Shown in pieces: positions 30,907 to 37,307 of a stretch of DNA of 61,200 bases. Each line of letters opens with the position of its first letter. The stretch's first letter is position 1. This DNA is from a virus. The DNA lies in the IMG/VR virus record IMGVR_UViG_3300023184_009672, positions 1-61,200 of that record, one strand, 5' to 3'. A program made the position numbers and the translations under genes. Below the pieces are notes generated by a model that was not told the DNA's origin, did not search any database, and was given only the letters and a program-made list of their open reading frames with translations.

Positions 30907-31065
30907 ATGGAAAAGATAACTAAAATCAAAAAACTCGCTGAAGGTGGCTATGCTATTTATAGCGTAGACCCCAAAACTAAAAGTGAAATGCAAGTTGGTT
31001 ATATTGGAGACAAACTCGACATCAAGGGTTGGCTTCCAGAAGGAGTAAAAATTGAAAATTCTTGA
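30907..31065 (+). CDS. hypothetical 52-aa protein
   Basis: 52 aa (MEKITKIKKLAEGGYAIYSVD...), beta-rich. Contains the ribosome site of the next gene. No family recognised. Confidence 0.6.
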   Translation: MEKITKIKKLAEGGYAIYSVDPKTKSEMQVGYIGDKLDIKGWLPEGVKIENS

Positions 31066-31468
31066 AGATAATTTTAACAGCAAAGGATTTAATCTTTCCT
31101 TGCTCAAGCGAGAAGGAGATGTTGCAATCTATAAAAAGACATTAGAAGATTCTGAGTCAGGCGAAAGCAACTTTGAAGTAATCGCAATTAAGCGTCACAA
31201 TGGTTATGAGATTGCAGGAATCAAAATGCCTCCAGCAGAGATGTATCCTTCCAACACTCAATGGGGAGATTGGGCTTATACTTGTACTAGCAGAGAAGAT
31301 GCAGACAAGCGTTTCATTCAACTCACAGACAAACTAACAAACTACACCGCAACTTCTGTTCTAGCTAGTGGCGAGAAGCGTAAGCGTGGTCGTCCTCGGA
31401 AGAGCAATATTCTTCCAGCACCTCCAGCAGAAATTCACTTGACAGAAAATCAAATGGAGGTAGTATAA
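31052..31468 (+). CDS. AT-hook-containing phage protein, TTG start
   Basis: 138 aa. An AAGGAG lies seven bases before a TTG codon, the best start; it overlaps the previous gene by 14 bases. Near residue 110 KRKRGRPRKS is a clear AT-hook, which binds the minor groove of AT-rich DNA. The N-terminal ~100 residues (GYEIAGIKMPPAEMYPSNTQWG) match a conserved phage domain of unknown role. Confidence 0.65.
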   Translation: MKILEDNFNSKGFNLSLLKREGDVAIYKKTLEDSESGESNFEVIAIKRHNGYEIAGIKMPPAEMYPSNTQWGDWAYTCTSREDADKRFIQLTDKLTNYTATSVLASGEKRKRGRPRKSNILPAPPAEIHLTENQMEVV

Positions 31469-31472
31469 GGTT

Positions 31473-31703
31473 ATGACATACAAATGTTCAGTAAGCGGTG
31501 AAGCAATTTCACCAGAGAGAGTCGAGGCTCTGAAAGTCCTTGGCGTTCCAGAAAGTAAATGGACAAACATCAAACATAGTCAAGTAAAGAAACTTAGGGG
31601 AGTATATGCTGGTGACGATGGCAGTAATGATATTGTTATCTGTGACGCAGTAGATGGTGGCTCATTATTTGACAATTCAGTTGTAGTCGAGGAGGTAGAA
31701 TGA
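31473..31703 (+). CDS. conserved small phage protein
   Basis: 76 aa starting MTYKCSVSGEAISPERVEALKVLGVPE, a start I know from uncharacterised phage proteins. A single CxxS rather than a full zinc finger. Co-transcribed with the AT-hook gene. Confidence 0.6.
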   Translation: MTYKCSVSGEAISPERVEALKVLGVPESKWTNIKHSQVKKLRGVYAGDDGSNDIVICDAVDGGSLFDNSVVVEEVE

Positions 31704-31873
31704 AAGATAAATTTTATTCAGTTTATAGAGTAGATCATCGTGGAGACACAAATCCTTATGTTCGTGTGAGTGAATTCACTTACAAGAATGAAAATGATAG
31801 CTCAAAGGAAATTGCTTATTGGCAAGAAATCCTAAAGCGTTTCCCAGATGGTACAAAAGTTATCGTTAAGTAA
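31700..31873 (+). CDS. hypothetical 57-aa protein
   Basis: 57 aa; a GGAGG precedes the ATG, which overlaps the previous stop. No family recognised. Confidence 0.55.
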   Translation: MKDKFYSVYRVDHRGDTNPYVRVSEFTYKNENDSSKEIAYWQEILKRFPDGTKVIVK

Positions 31874-31893
31874 CTTCGGAGGCTGACACTAAT

Positions 31894-31984
31894 GCTAGAG
31901 TCGTCTAACTGGTTAAGACCCACGACTTATATTCGTGAAGCTCTAGATTTGAGCGCAATGTAGGTTCGAATCCTACCTCTAGTA
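31894..31984 (+). tRNA. tRNA with anticodon TAT (Ile codon) and long variable arm
   Basis: Acceptor 31894-31900/31977-31983 (first pair G-T), D stem GTC/GAC, anticodon stem CACGA/TCGTG with loop CTTATAT, T arm GTAGG TTCGAAT CCTAC, discriminator A984. The anticodon TAT reads ATA (Ile). The variable region is 22 bases with a GCTC/GAGC stem, a class II feature normally limited to Leu, Ser and Tyr. No encoded CCA. Confidence 0.8.
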
Positions 31985-32013
31985 AGTTACTGATAGTCAA
32001 CGAGATTCTTTTA

Positions 32014-32041
32014 TTGACAAAAACTCAAGTTGTGGTATTCT
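32014..32041 (+). promoter_or_regulatory. leaderless promoter of the 32048 gene
   Basis: -35 TTGACA (32014-32019), 16-bp spacer, -10 TATTCT (32036-32041), six bases to the ATG at 32048. Confidence 0.75.
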
Positions 32042-32047
32042 TACATT

Positions 32048-32254
32048 ATGACAAAACAAAAAGCACCATTCTATGTGATGAATGTGTTCGGCCAAGACCG
32101 AGCCGTTATCCTAAACTCAGCAATCCGTATGTGTACGCCCAAGGAAACCTGCTCACTCAAAGACTTGGAGAATTATTCCAAGGCTTTTGCAGTAGAGTTT
32201 TTCCAAGTGCCGAAACCTTCTAGCTTTCCTTCTAAAGTGGGGCAAGTAGTTTAA
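32048..32254 (+). CDS. hypothetical protein overlapping a tRNA
   Basis: 68 aa (MTKQKAPFYVMNVFGQDRAV...). The last five codons, including the stop, lie inside the acceptor and D regions of tRNA-Met. Start set by the promoter, so the same transcript may carry both. No family recognised. Confidence 0.55.
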   Translation: MTKQKAPFYVMNVFGQDRAVILNSAIRMCTPKETCSLKDLENYSKAFAVEFFQVPKPSSFPSKVGQVV

Positions 32255-32311
32255 AGGTGAAACAGAGAACTCATAATTCTCCTAGTGCTGGTTCGAGTCC
32301 AGCCTTGCCCA
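32240..32311 (+). tRNA. tRNA-Met (CAT)
   Basis: 72 bases. Acceptor GGGCAAG/CTTGCCC, anticodon stem GAGAA/TTCTC with loop CTCATAA, T arm GCTGG TTCGAGT CCAGC, discriminator A. The G1-C72 pair argues against an initiator; it may be elongator Met or a lysidine-modified Ile tRNA. CCA not encoded. Confidence 0.9.
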
Positions 32312-32340
32312 CTCTGCTTACTTCTCCGTGTGCTGAATGG

Positions 32341-32454
32341 ATGCTTAACTCTTATAGCAAACACGCAGAATTAACAGAACAAGACATCAAAGACTACTTT
32401 ACCAACAAAGAAAGGCTTGCACTAAAAAGGGTCGTTAACTCAATGGTAGAGTAG
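32341..32454 (+). CDS. 37-aa protein overlapping tRNA-Lys
   Basis: 37 aa (MLNSYSKHAELTEQDIKDYF...). The composition looks protein-like, but the frame runs 26 bases into tRNA-Lys and no ribosome site is evident. Confidence 0.35.
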   Translation: MLNSYSKHAELTEQDIKDYFTNKERLALKRVVNSMVE

Positions 32455-32500
32455 TTCCCTTTTAAGGAATTTGTTATAGGTTCAAGTCCTATACGACCCA
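32429..32500 (+). tRNA. tRNA-Lys (TTT)
   Basis: 72 bases. Acceptor GGGTCGT/ACGACCC, D arm ACTC/GAGT, anticodon stem GTTCC/GGAAT with loop CTTTTAA, T arm ATAGG TTCAAGT CCTAT, discriminator A. CCA not encoded. Confidence 0.92.
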
Positions 32501-32509
32501 AAACAACTC

Positions 32510-32537
32510 TTGACAAACAACAAAGAAAGTATAATAT
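32510..32537 (+). promoter_or_regulatory. leaderless promoter of the 32544 gene
   Basis: -35 TTGACA (32510-32515), 16-bp spacer, -10 TAATAT (32532-32537), six bases to the ATG at 32544. Confidence 0.75.
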
Positions 32538-32543
32538 AAAACT

Positions 32544-32930
32544 ATGACATTAATCAAACAAAATCTTGGAGCACAATGGGTTATTGGTATCAAAGGCAAA
32601 CCAGATAAAATTAAACAATATCACAACCGCATATATAATTGGGGTGGAACAAATGGTAATCTTAAATGGATGAGTAATAACTTTGCTTATTTTTGGATTA
32701 CAATGGAGAAACTAGAACGAGTTATGTTTAAGTATATGTCCAGCGGAATGACAAACAAACTTGGTAAAAGGTTTAGAGGTTCAAAGAGTGGATTCAAGAA
32801 TGTTATTCTTAACAGAGTTAAAAATACTATTAACAACATTAAAGTAGAAAACTTTTTAAGAACAGCACAAGAGCAAGACTTCTATTCTCTTGGCACAATC
32901 TCTGCTGAAAAATTAGATACGGATAGTTAA
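32544..32930 (+). CDS. hypothetical protein, paralogue of the 41734 gene
   Basis: 128 aa. The IYNWGGTNGNLKWM block and the C-terminal FLRTAQEQDFYSLGTISAEK match the leftward gene at 41734-42153 (LYNWGATNGQLHDM; FLRTSVSNDTYGFGTITAEK). So the phage carries two divergent copies 9 kb apart on opposite strands. Function unknown. Confidence 0.65.
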   Translation: MTLIKQNLGAQWVIGIKGKPDKIKQYHNRIYNWGGTNGNLKWMSNNFAYFWITMEKLERVMFKYMSSGMTNKLGKRFRGSKSGFKNVILNRVKNTINNIKVENFLRTAQEQDFYSLGTISAEKLDTDS

Positions 32931-32936
32931 TCTATT

Positions 32937-33010
32937 CGCCTAGTAGCCCAATGGCAGAGGCAAACGACTTAAAATCGTTCAAGTGTCAGTTCGAGTCTGA
33001 CTTAGGCGAA
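32937..33010 (+). tRNA. tRNA with anticodon TAA (Leu codon) and short variable loop
   Basis: Acceptor CGCCTAG/TTAGGCG (C1-G72), D stem GCC/GGC, anticodon stem AACGA/TCGTT with loop CTTAAAA, variable loop only CAAGT, T arm GTCAG TTCGAGT CTGAC, discriminator A. The anticodon reads TTA (Leu), but bacterial leucine tRNAs have a long variable arm; this is a class I body. CCA not encoded. Confidence 0.85.
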
Positions 33011-33018
33011 GTTTTATT

Positions 33019-33092
33019 GTTCCTATAACTCAATTGGATAGAGTAACAGATTTCTAATCTGTAAGTTGCAGGTTCGATCCCTGCTAGGAGCA
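33019..33092 (+). tRNA. tRNA-Arg (TCT)
   Basis: 74 bases. Acceptor GTTCCTA/TAGGAGC (one G-T pair), anticodon stem ACAGA/TCTGT with loop TTTCTAA, T arm GCAGG TTCGATC CCTGC, discriminator A. Reads AGA, a frequent Arg codon in these genes. Confidence 0.92.
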
Positions 33093-33142
33093 AGTTTTAC
33101 GAATTATTTTCTCTAAATAATAATTAAGATGTAAGCCAGTAT

Positions 33143-33259
33143 GTGAATAAGTTTTTTGTTAAATACTTTCCAGAATTTTTAATTTTAAGTATCATATTAG
33201 TAATTAGCTCAAGCGCAATAGAATCATTAATCAAAATAGTGATTGCACACATTAAATAA
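33143..33259 (+). CDS. 38-aa membrane peptide, GTG start (candidate)
   Basis: Single hydrophobic helix (FPEFLILSIILVISSSAI). No clear promoter or ribosome site. Confidence 0.3.
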   Translation: MNKFFVKYFPEFLILSIILVISSSAIESLIKIVIAHIK

Positions 33260-33294
33260 TTTAGATAAACGCCAGTTATACATTATCATATATA

Positions 33295-33699
33295 ATGCAA
33301 GAACCAACTTCTGTAGAAGAACTAATAAAAAAGCATAGAGAAATTCCCGCTTATTCTGAAATAGATAATAAAATTTATATACAAGATTTTCATGGACTCA
33401 ATACCTTAAATAAGAAATATAACTTATTAAGCCACAATTATGAATTGCATAATTATTTTAGATCTTATGAATTGATAATGGAAAGCAGAAGTAATCCTGA
33501 AAAGATGAATGAACTATTAGGGTCTATAGATATGAGTTCTATGGAAAGTGTTTTGAAATTTCAAGAAAGCCTAACCTCTTATGATAAATACATTAGTTTA
33601 ATTAAAGTACATATCAAGAAAGAAAATTTACCAGAAGAGTTTAAAAATAAAAGTATTATACTTGTGCATGCTGGTAAAATGCATCATATTTGTAATTAA
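33295..33699 (+). CDS. hypothetical protein
   Basis: 134 aa, helical, no family recognised. TATCAT (33284-33289) lies five bases before the ATG with a weak TTAGAT -35. Confidence 0.5.
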   Translation: MQEPTSVEELIKKHREIPAYSEIDNKIYIQDFHGLNTLNKKYNLLSHNYELHNYFRSYELIMESRSNPEKMNELLGSIDMSSMESVLKFQESLTSYDKYISLIKVHIKKENLPEEFKNKSIILVHAGKMHHICN

Positions 33700-33761
33700 G
33701 TAAGATACATTACACATATAAAAAAATTTTACTCAAATATCTAATAGGATTACATAAATAC

Positions 33762-33790
33762 TTGAATTATAATATAATATATTGTAATAT
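33762..33790 (+). promoter_or_regulatory. promoter of the 33800 gene
   Basis: -35 TTGAAT (33762-33767), 17-bp spacer, -10 TAATAT (33785-33790), nine bases to the ATG, longer than the usual six. Confidence 0.5.
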
Positions 33791-33799
33791 ATAGTAGAT

Positions 33800-33961
33800 A
33801 TGAAACACGAAAACAGAATAAGCAAAATATTAGAAAAGAAAATTTTAAAGGACGAAGATCCTAAACTTATATCTGAAATAGAAAGATACTTAGCTGGTTT
33901 AGAAATACATTATAGCAAATGGGCAAAAGCTCATCCTAATTGGAAAGAATCAGAAGAATAA
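33800..33961 (+). CDS. hypothetical 53-aa protein
   Basis: 53 aa, charged and helical (KHENRISKILEKKILKDED). No family recognised. Confidence 0.5.
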   Translation: MKHENRISKILEKKILKDEDPKLISEIERYLAGLEIHYSKWAKAHPNWKESEE

Positions 33962-33970
33962 ACAACCCTC

Positions 33971-34047
33971 GTAAGTCCTTACCTATCAAGGATTTACAAA
34001 AGCAACCTCCCTCGCGCTGTAAGTCGTTGACCATCAACGAGATTTAA
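33971..34047. repeat. hairpin-centre-hairpin repeat, copy C
   Basis: Left hairpin GTAAGTCCTT/AAGGATTTAC, centre AACCTCCCTCGCGC, right hairpin AAGTCGTTGACCATCAACGA followed by GATTTAA. Ends 13 bp upstream of the -35 of the next gene. Confidence 0.8.
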
Positions 34048-34060
34048 CTAAAGATTTTTC

Positions 34061-34088
34061 TTGTGGAAAAACAAAGGTATGGTATATT
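34061..34088 (+). promoter_or_regulatory. leaderless promoter of the 34094 gene
   Basis: -35 TTGTGG (34061-34066), 16-bp spacer, -10 TATATT (34083-34088), five bases to the ATG at 34094. Confidence 0.6.
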
Positions 34089-34093
34089 TAAGT

Positions 34094-34360
34094 ATGAACA
34101 AAATCAAAATCGCAATCATATACGCAACCTCATATCTGAAACACTTCGTCCTTTTCCTCTTGGGGCAAAGGTATTTAATCGAATACAAACCTTATGGCGG
34201 TGAAGAAGCCTTCACTTACATTATCAGCAAGCCTAGCTCTTTTAAGGTGAGCAAAGCTGGCAACAAGCTCTTCACGAGTTTCTGCTTCTCTGGTCGTATG
34301 GATTCTGGCGTGAAGCAATTCCGCTATGATCGTATCGCTGGTGGTCTCTCGCCAGTCTAA
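34094..34360 (+). CDS. hypothetical protein
   Basis: 88 aa. Hydrophobic, positively charged N-terminus (KIAIIYATSYLKHFVLFLLG), then a beta-rich part ending VKQFRYDRIAGG. No family recognised. Stand-alone unit with its own repeat, promoter and terminator. Confidence 0.6.
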   Translation: MNKIKIAIIYATSYLKHFVLFLLGQRYLIEYKPYGGEEAFTYIISKPSSFKVSKAGNKLFTSFCFSGRMDSGVKQFRYDRIAGGLSPV

Positions 34361-34413
34361 CAACAGAGAGATTAGGGGGTTATTATTAGCCTCCTAGTTT
34401 AACATATAGAAAG

Positions 34414-34439
34414 GGCGAGGAGAAATCCTCGCCTTTTTT
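34414..34439 (+). terminator. rho-independent terminator
   Basis: GGCGAGGA/TCCTCGCC (eight pairs) closed by a GAAA tetraloop and followed by six Ts. Confidence 0.9.
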
Positions 34440-34441
34440 AT

Positions 34442-34469
34442 TTGACTTATAGTTTAGTTATGGTACTAT
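34442..34469 (+). promoter_or_regulatory. promoter of candidate ncRNA 2
   Basis: -35 TTGACT (34442-34447) directly after the terminator, 16-bp spacer, -10 TACTAT (34464-34469). Predicted start about 34475; no start codon follows. Confidence 0.7.
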
Positions 34470-34472
34470 ACA

Positions 34473-34650
34473 GATAGTTCTTTTCTATTATTCGATGGAT
34501 CGGCGTGGTAGCTGTGAGTTTGCAATAACAACTCAGTAGAAACTGGAGACACGCAACAGAAACAACTTTAGGAGACTATCATCCAAAGATTTCTGTCTGA
34601 GCCGAAAGGCGTAGACGAGTTGGGGTAGCGTCCAACACCATCGAGTATAG
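34473..34650 (+). ncRNA. candidate ncRNA 2, branched RNA with pseudoknot
   Basis: Gene-free and bounded by a terminator plus promoter. P1 CGATGG/CCATCG (34493-34498/34638-34643). P2 GCGTG/CACGC (34503-34507/34550-34554), capped by TGAGTT/AACTCA (34515-34520/34530-34535). P3 CAGAAA/TTTCTG (34557-34562/34590-34595) with inner CTTT/AAAG and GGA/TCC. P4 GTCT-GA-GCC-GAAA-GGC-GT-AGAC (34595-34616). P5 GTTGG/CCAAC (34619-34623/34632-34636). The P3 loop ACTATC (34575-34580) complements the 5' end GATAGT (34473-34478), a pseudoknot. No known class recognised. Confidence 0.65.
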
Positions 34651-34651
34651 T

Positions 34652-34849
34652 TTATATTTTATTGCGCCACTTGTCTCTGTGGAAACAAACCCAACTTAAT
34701 AAAGCTTTTTCAAAACCAATATCATGTCCTGCTTTTTCACTTTCAATCCATTTGTGCTTTAAGATTTCTTCTCTTTCGCTCAAGAAGTTTTTATATAATA
34801 ATGAATGACTTAATATACGATCCATATCTTGTTTAATATTATCACTCAT
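34652..34849 (-). CDS. conserved protein with HKWxxSE motif
   Basis: 65 aa. EILKHKWIESEKAGHDIGFEKALLSWV..HRDKWR is a pattern I recognise from short conserved bacterial and phage proteins of unknown function. Convergent with candidate ncRNA 2. A GTGTAATATA on this strand (34866-34875) lies 17 bases before the start. Confidence 0.6.
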   Translation of the reverse strand: MSDNIKQDMDRILSHSLLYKNFLSEREEILKHKWIESEKAGHDIGFEKALLSWVCFHRDKWRNKI

Positions 34850-34869
34850 ATAATAAACTGCAAACTATA

Positions 34870-34875
34870 TTACAC
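34870..34875 (-). promoter_or_regulatory. GTGTAA motif upstream of the 34849 start
   Basis: Same hexamer as before the late genes, here on the minus strand about 26 bases from the ATG counted from its first base. Confidence 0.35.
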
Positions 34876-34891
34876 AAAGTTTTTTATAGTA

Positions 34892-34970
34892 TGTAAGTTA
34901 TTCATCATTAACGAGTTACGCAAGCAACCTCCCTGCAGTTGCAAGTCCTTGATGGTCAATGAGATTTAAA
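34892..34970. repeat. hairpin-centre-hairpin repeat, copy D
   Basis: Left TGTAAGTTATTC...AACGAGTTACG, centre AACCTCCCTGCAGTTG, right GCAAGTCCTTGATGGTCAATGAG followed by ATTTAAAT. Ends 12 bp upstream of the -35 of the ArdC-like gene. Confidence 0.8.
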
Positions 34971-34982
34971 TTGAATATTATT

Positions 34983-35010
34983 TTGACATAAAGTAAATTT
35001 CTGATATATT
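34983..35010 (+). promoter_or_regulatory. leaderless promoter of the ArdC-like gene
   Basis: -35 TTGACA (34983-34988), 16-bp spacer, -10 TATATT (35005-35010), six bases to the ATG at 35017. Confidence 0.75.
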
Positions 35011-35016
35011 TAAGCT

Positions 35017-35847
35017 ATGAAAGTAAACGAAATTATCACAGAAAAGTTTATCGAAGCCCTCAACAAAGGCGTATGCCCTTGGCAGAAACCTTGGAAAGTA
35101 TTTGAGATTTGTAATGGCGTTTCAAAGAAGAATTATAGAGGCATCAATCAATTTTTGCTTCGGATGGTTTCCTCTGACGATTTCTTTTTTACATTTAATC
35201 AAATCAAGGAACTAGGTGGCAGGATTAAAACTGGCGCTAAGGCTCACATGGTAGTCTATTACAAACTATTAAAGACAGAAGCTAAGAATGAATTGACCAG
35301 AACTTTCCCGATGATGAGATATTATAAAGTTTTCGGGTTGAGCGATGTCGAGGGAATCAAATGGAAGCAACCAGAGACTCCTAAGTTAGAATTTTCGCCA
35401 ATAGAAGAAGCAGAGAAGTTGATTAACAAGTGTGTGATTCAGATTAAGTATGGTGGTAGTCGTGCCTGTTACTATCCACAAGATCACAAGATTGATTTGC
35501 CTCTCAAAGAAAACTTCAACAGCGTTGAGGAGTACTACTCCACAGCATTTCACGAGATTGGTCACGCTATGCATAAAAGCACAAGTGACGATATCAAAAA
35601 TGGTTTCGGTTCTCAGAATTATAGCAAAGAAGAATTGACCGCAGAGATTTTTGCTAGCCTCTGTCTTAACTTCTGCGGAATTGATTCTGAAAAATGTTTC
35701 AACAATTCTGCCAGCTATCTCTCCAACTGGCTGGGAGTATTAAAGAAAGACATGAACTTTATTATCTCAGCTTCTAGCAAAGCACAAAAAAGATTTGATG
35801 CTTTCCTCGATAAAAAAGATAACGAAGAATTACATATGAATTATTAA
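35017..35847 (+). CDS. ArdC-like antirestriction protein
   Basis: 276 aa. The N-terminal ALNKGVCPWQKPWK plus NYRGINQFLL and ELGGRIKTGAKAHMVVYYK form the ssDNA-binding ArdC/TraC N-domain. The C-terminal AFHEIGHAM (H179, E180, H183) and a downstream ELTAE glutamate form a zincin site. ArdC proteins protect incoming DNA from restriction in the recipient. A likely counter-defence gene, carried as a single-gene unit behind repeat D. Confidence 0.85.
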   Translation: MKVNEIITEKFIEALNKGVCPWQKPWKVFEICNGVSKKNYRGINQFLLRMVSSDDFFFTFNQIKELGGRIKTGAKAHMVVYYKLLKTEAKNELTRTFPMMRYYKVFGLSDVEGIKWKQPETPKLEFSPIEEAEKLINKCVIQIKYGGSRACYYPQDHKIDLPLKENFNSVEEYYSTAFHEIGHAMHKSTSDDIKNGFGSQNYSKEELTAEIFASLCLNFCGIDSEKCFNNSASYLSNWLGVLKKDMNFIISASSKAQKRFDAFLDKKDNEELHMNY

Positions 35848-35849
35848 GA

Positions 35850-35930
35850 GTTGCAAGTGCTTAAGTATTAAAGACTTACGCAAGCTGGGTCCCTGTGGTT
35901 GCAAGTCGTTGACTATCAGCGAGATTTAAA
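35850..35930. repeat. hairpin-centre-hairpin repeat, copy E
   Basis: Left TTGCAAGTGCTTAAG...GACTTACGCAA, centre GGGTCCCTGTGG, right GCAAGTCGTTGACTATCAGCGAG followed by ATTTAAAT. The -35 of the gp88 gene starts 12 bp beyond the end. Confidence 0.8.
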
Positions 35931-35942
35931 TGGTAAAAAAAC

Positions 35943-35970
35943 TTGTATCAAACTTAATTTATGTTAAACT
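35943..35970 (+). promoter_or_regulatory. leaderless promoter of the gp88 gene
   Basis: -35 TTGTAT (35943-35948), 16-bp spacer, -10 TAAACT (35965-35970), five bases to the ATG at 35976. Confidence 0.65.
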
Positions 35971-35975
35971 TTCTT

Positions 35976-36611
35976 ATGTTCAAAAACAAAAAACAAGCAG
36001 AAGAGATTGTCGGAACACTCTCAAAACCTTCGAAGATGCCAGGATTTGCGTATTCAACACCAGCAAAGCGTTGTCAGATTGGTATGAAAATGCGTGGAGT
36101 TGTTGGCAGTATGTGTGCGTTTTGCTATGCGTTGAAAGGGCGTTATGTTTTCCCTAATGTTGTGAAAGCTATGGAACGGCGTTTTGCTTCACTTACTCAC
36201 GATCTTTGGGTGGAAGCTATGACATATCTTATCGGAAAGGTTAAGAATCCTTATTTTCGCTGGCACGATTCAGGAGACATCCAAGGCGTTTGGCATCTTC
36301 AAAAGATTGTGCAAGTCGCTAAAAACTTACCTAATGTTAATTTTTGGCTACCCACGAGAGAATACTCCTATGTTTCATCTTATATATCAGAGGGTGGAGA
36401 AGTGCCTAGCAATCTTACCATTCGCCTCTCTGCTCTGATGATGGATGGAGTTGCACCCGTTGGAATTGCTCAACGCCTTAACTTATGCGTAAGTGGTGCG
36501 AGCAAGTTAGGTAATTTTAATTGTCCTAGCTCTAAGCAAGGGAACAAGTGTGGAGATTGTCGCAAGTGTTGGGATAAAAATGAGTTTGCAATTAACTACA
36601 AAAAGCATTAA
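35976..36611 (+). CDS. gp88-family phage protein
   Basis: 211 aa. SKMPGFAYSTPAKRCQIG, MCAFCYALKGRY, FRWHDSGDIQ, FWLPTREY and the CxxC-rich NKCGDCRKCWD segment are the conserved blocks of the GP88 family of phages and plasmids, which may carry a metal or iron-sulfur site. Function unproven. The ATG at 35976 is chosen over one 15 bases upstream because of promoter spacing. Confidence 0.8.
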   Translation: MFKNKKQAEEIVGTLSKPSKMPGFAYSTPAKRCQIGMKMRGVVGSMCAFCYALKGRYVFPNVVKAMERRFASLTHDLWVEAMTYLIGKVKNPYFRWHDSGDIQGVWHLQKIVQVAKNLPNVNFWLPTREYSYVSSYISEGGEVPSNLTIRLSALMMDGVAPVGIAQRLNLCVSGASKLGNFNCPSSKQGNKCGDCRKCWDKNEFAINYKKH

Positions 36612-36620
36612 GATGTACCA

Positions 36621-36689
36621 ATGGACATTATTCTTCCGATTGTTTTATTCTTAATTATTATTATATTTATTAAAGGATTACAAAAATGA
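36621..36689 (+). CDS. 22-aa membrane micropeptide
   Basis: One hydrophobic helix (IILPIVLFLIIIIFI). Ends in an ATGA overlap with the next gene, which supports translation. Confidence 0.45.
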   Translation: MDIILPIVLFLIIIIFIKGLQK

Positions 36690-36838
36690 AAATTGAAAAC
36701 ATATTAAAAGAAAACTTAGAATCTTTTTATCCTTGGAGCGATAACGACACTCCTCCACTCGATACCAATAAGAAAACTTTTGTAGAAAAAGAAAAAGAAA
36801 CTTTAGAAGATTTCGAGGGTTGGCGAGCTTGTATGTAA
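36686..36838 (+). CDS. hypothetical 50-aa protein
   Basis: 50 aa, acidic, proline-containing (YPWSDNDTPPLDTNKKTF). Overlaps the micropeptide by ATGA. Last rightward gene before the leftward block. Confidence 0.5.
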   Translation: MKIENILKENLESFYPWSDNDTPPLDTNKKTFVEKEKETLEDFEGWRACM

Positions 36839-36849
36839 AAAACTTGTTG

Positions 36850-36926
36850 TTGTAAGTCGTTGACCATTAACGATTTACAGCCGCAGGGAGGTTGGATCTG
36901 TAAGTCGTTGATACTCAGCAACTTAG
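36850..36926. repeat. hairpin-centre-hairpin repeat, copy F
   Basis: TGTAAGTCGTTGACC...AACGATTTACA, centre CCGCAGGGAGGTTG, then TAAGTCGTTGATACTCAGCAACTTA. Lies between convergent gene ends, not at a promoter. Confidence 0.75.
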
Positions 36927-37018
36927 CGACGCTCTATCATTGACCTAATCAAAGCATAAATTAATTGCACAAAAACCAAACCAAGATAAGCGTATAGGCA
37001 CATTAAAAATGTTTGCAT
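36923..37018 (-). CDS. 31-aa membrane peptide
   Basis: MQTFLMCLYAYLGLVFVQLI...: one hydrophobic helix with a basic end. A GTGGAG sits upstream of the ATG. Stop codon inside the edge of repeat F. Confidence 0.4.
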   Translation of the reverse strand: MQTFLMCLYAYLGLVFVQLIYALIRSMIERR

Positions 37019-37021
37019 ATT

Positions 37022-37306
37022 TTATTCTCCACAAATTGCTGAATCGCCAAAGTAACCATAGTCTTCATCTGTGCCCCAGCCAGCAGAAGCCATAGCTGAA
37101 TCGTGGTCGCCATCCATCGACTCATCAGGCCTATCATCAGGTTCAGAAGAACCAATGATAAGAGGATCACTTTGCTCAGAGTCAGAACGATGCACGATAT
37201 TGTTGGCCATATTCTCCTCACGAATACCTTTCAAGATATCACGCACATCTAGCACACCCAGACCATTCTGGCTCATCCATTCCTTGAGAGAAGCTTTGTA
37301 GTCCAT
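37022..37306 (-). CDS. hypothetical acidic protein
   Basis: 94 aa. The first ~25 residues look like a helical domain; the rest is acidic, Ser/Asp-rich and probably disordered. The ATG at 37306 is chosen because a GGAGG from the end of the upstream gene precedes it. No family recognised. Confidence 0.55.
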   Translation of the reverse strand: MDYKASLKEWMSQNGLGVLDVRDILKGIREENMANNIVHRSDSEQSDPLIIGSSEPDDRPDESMDGDHDSAMASAGWGTDEDYGYFGDSAICGE

Positions 37307-37307
37307 A

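Noticed and set aside
34175-34363. Leftward 62-aa frame opposite the 34094 gene
   Set aside because: The rightward gene has promoter, terminator and sensible composition; the leftward frame has none of these.
34473-34650. Cobalamin or other known large riboswitch
   Set aside because: No recognisable conserved box, and the downstream gene is on the opposite strand, so it cannot be a cis leader of that gene.
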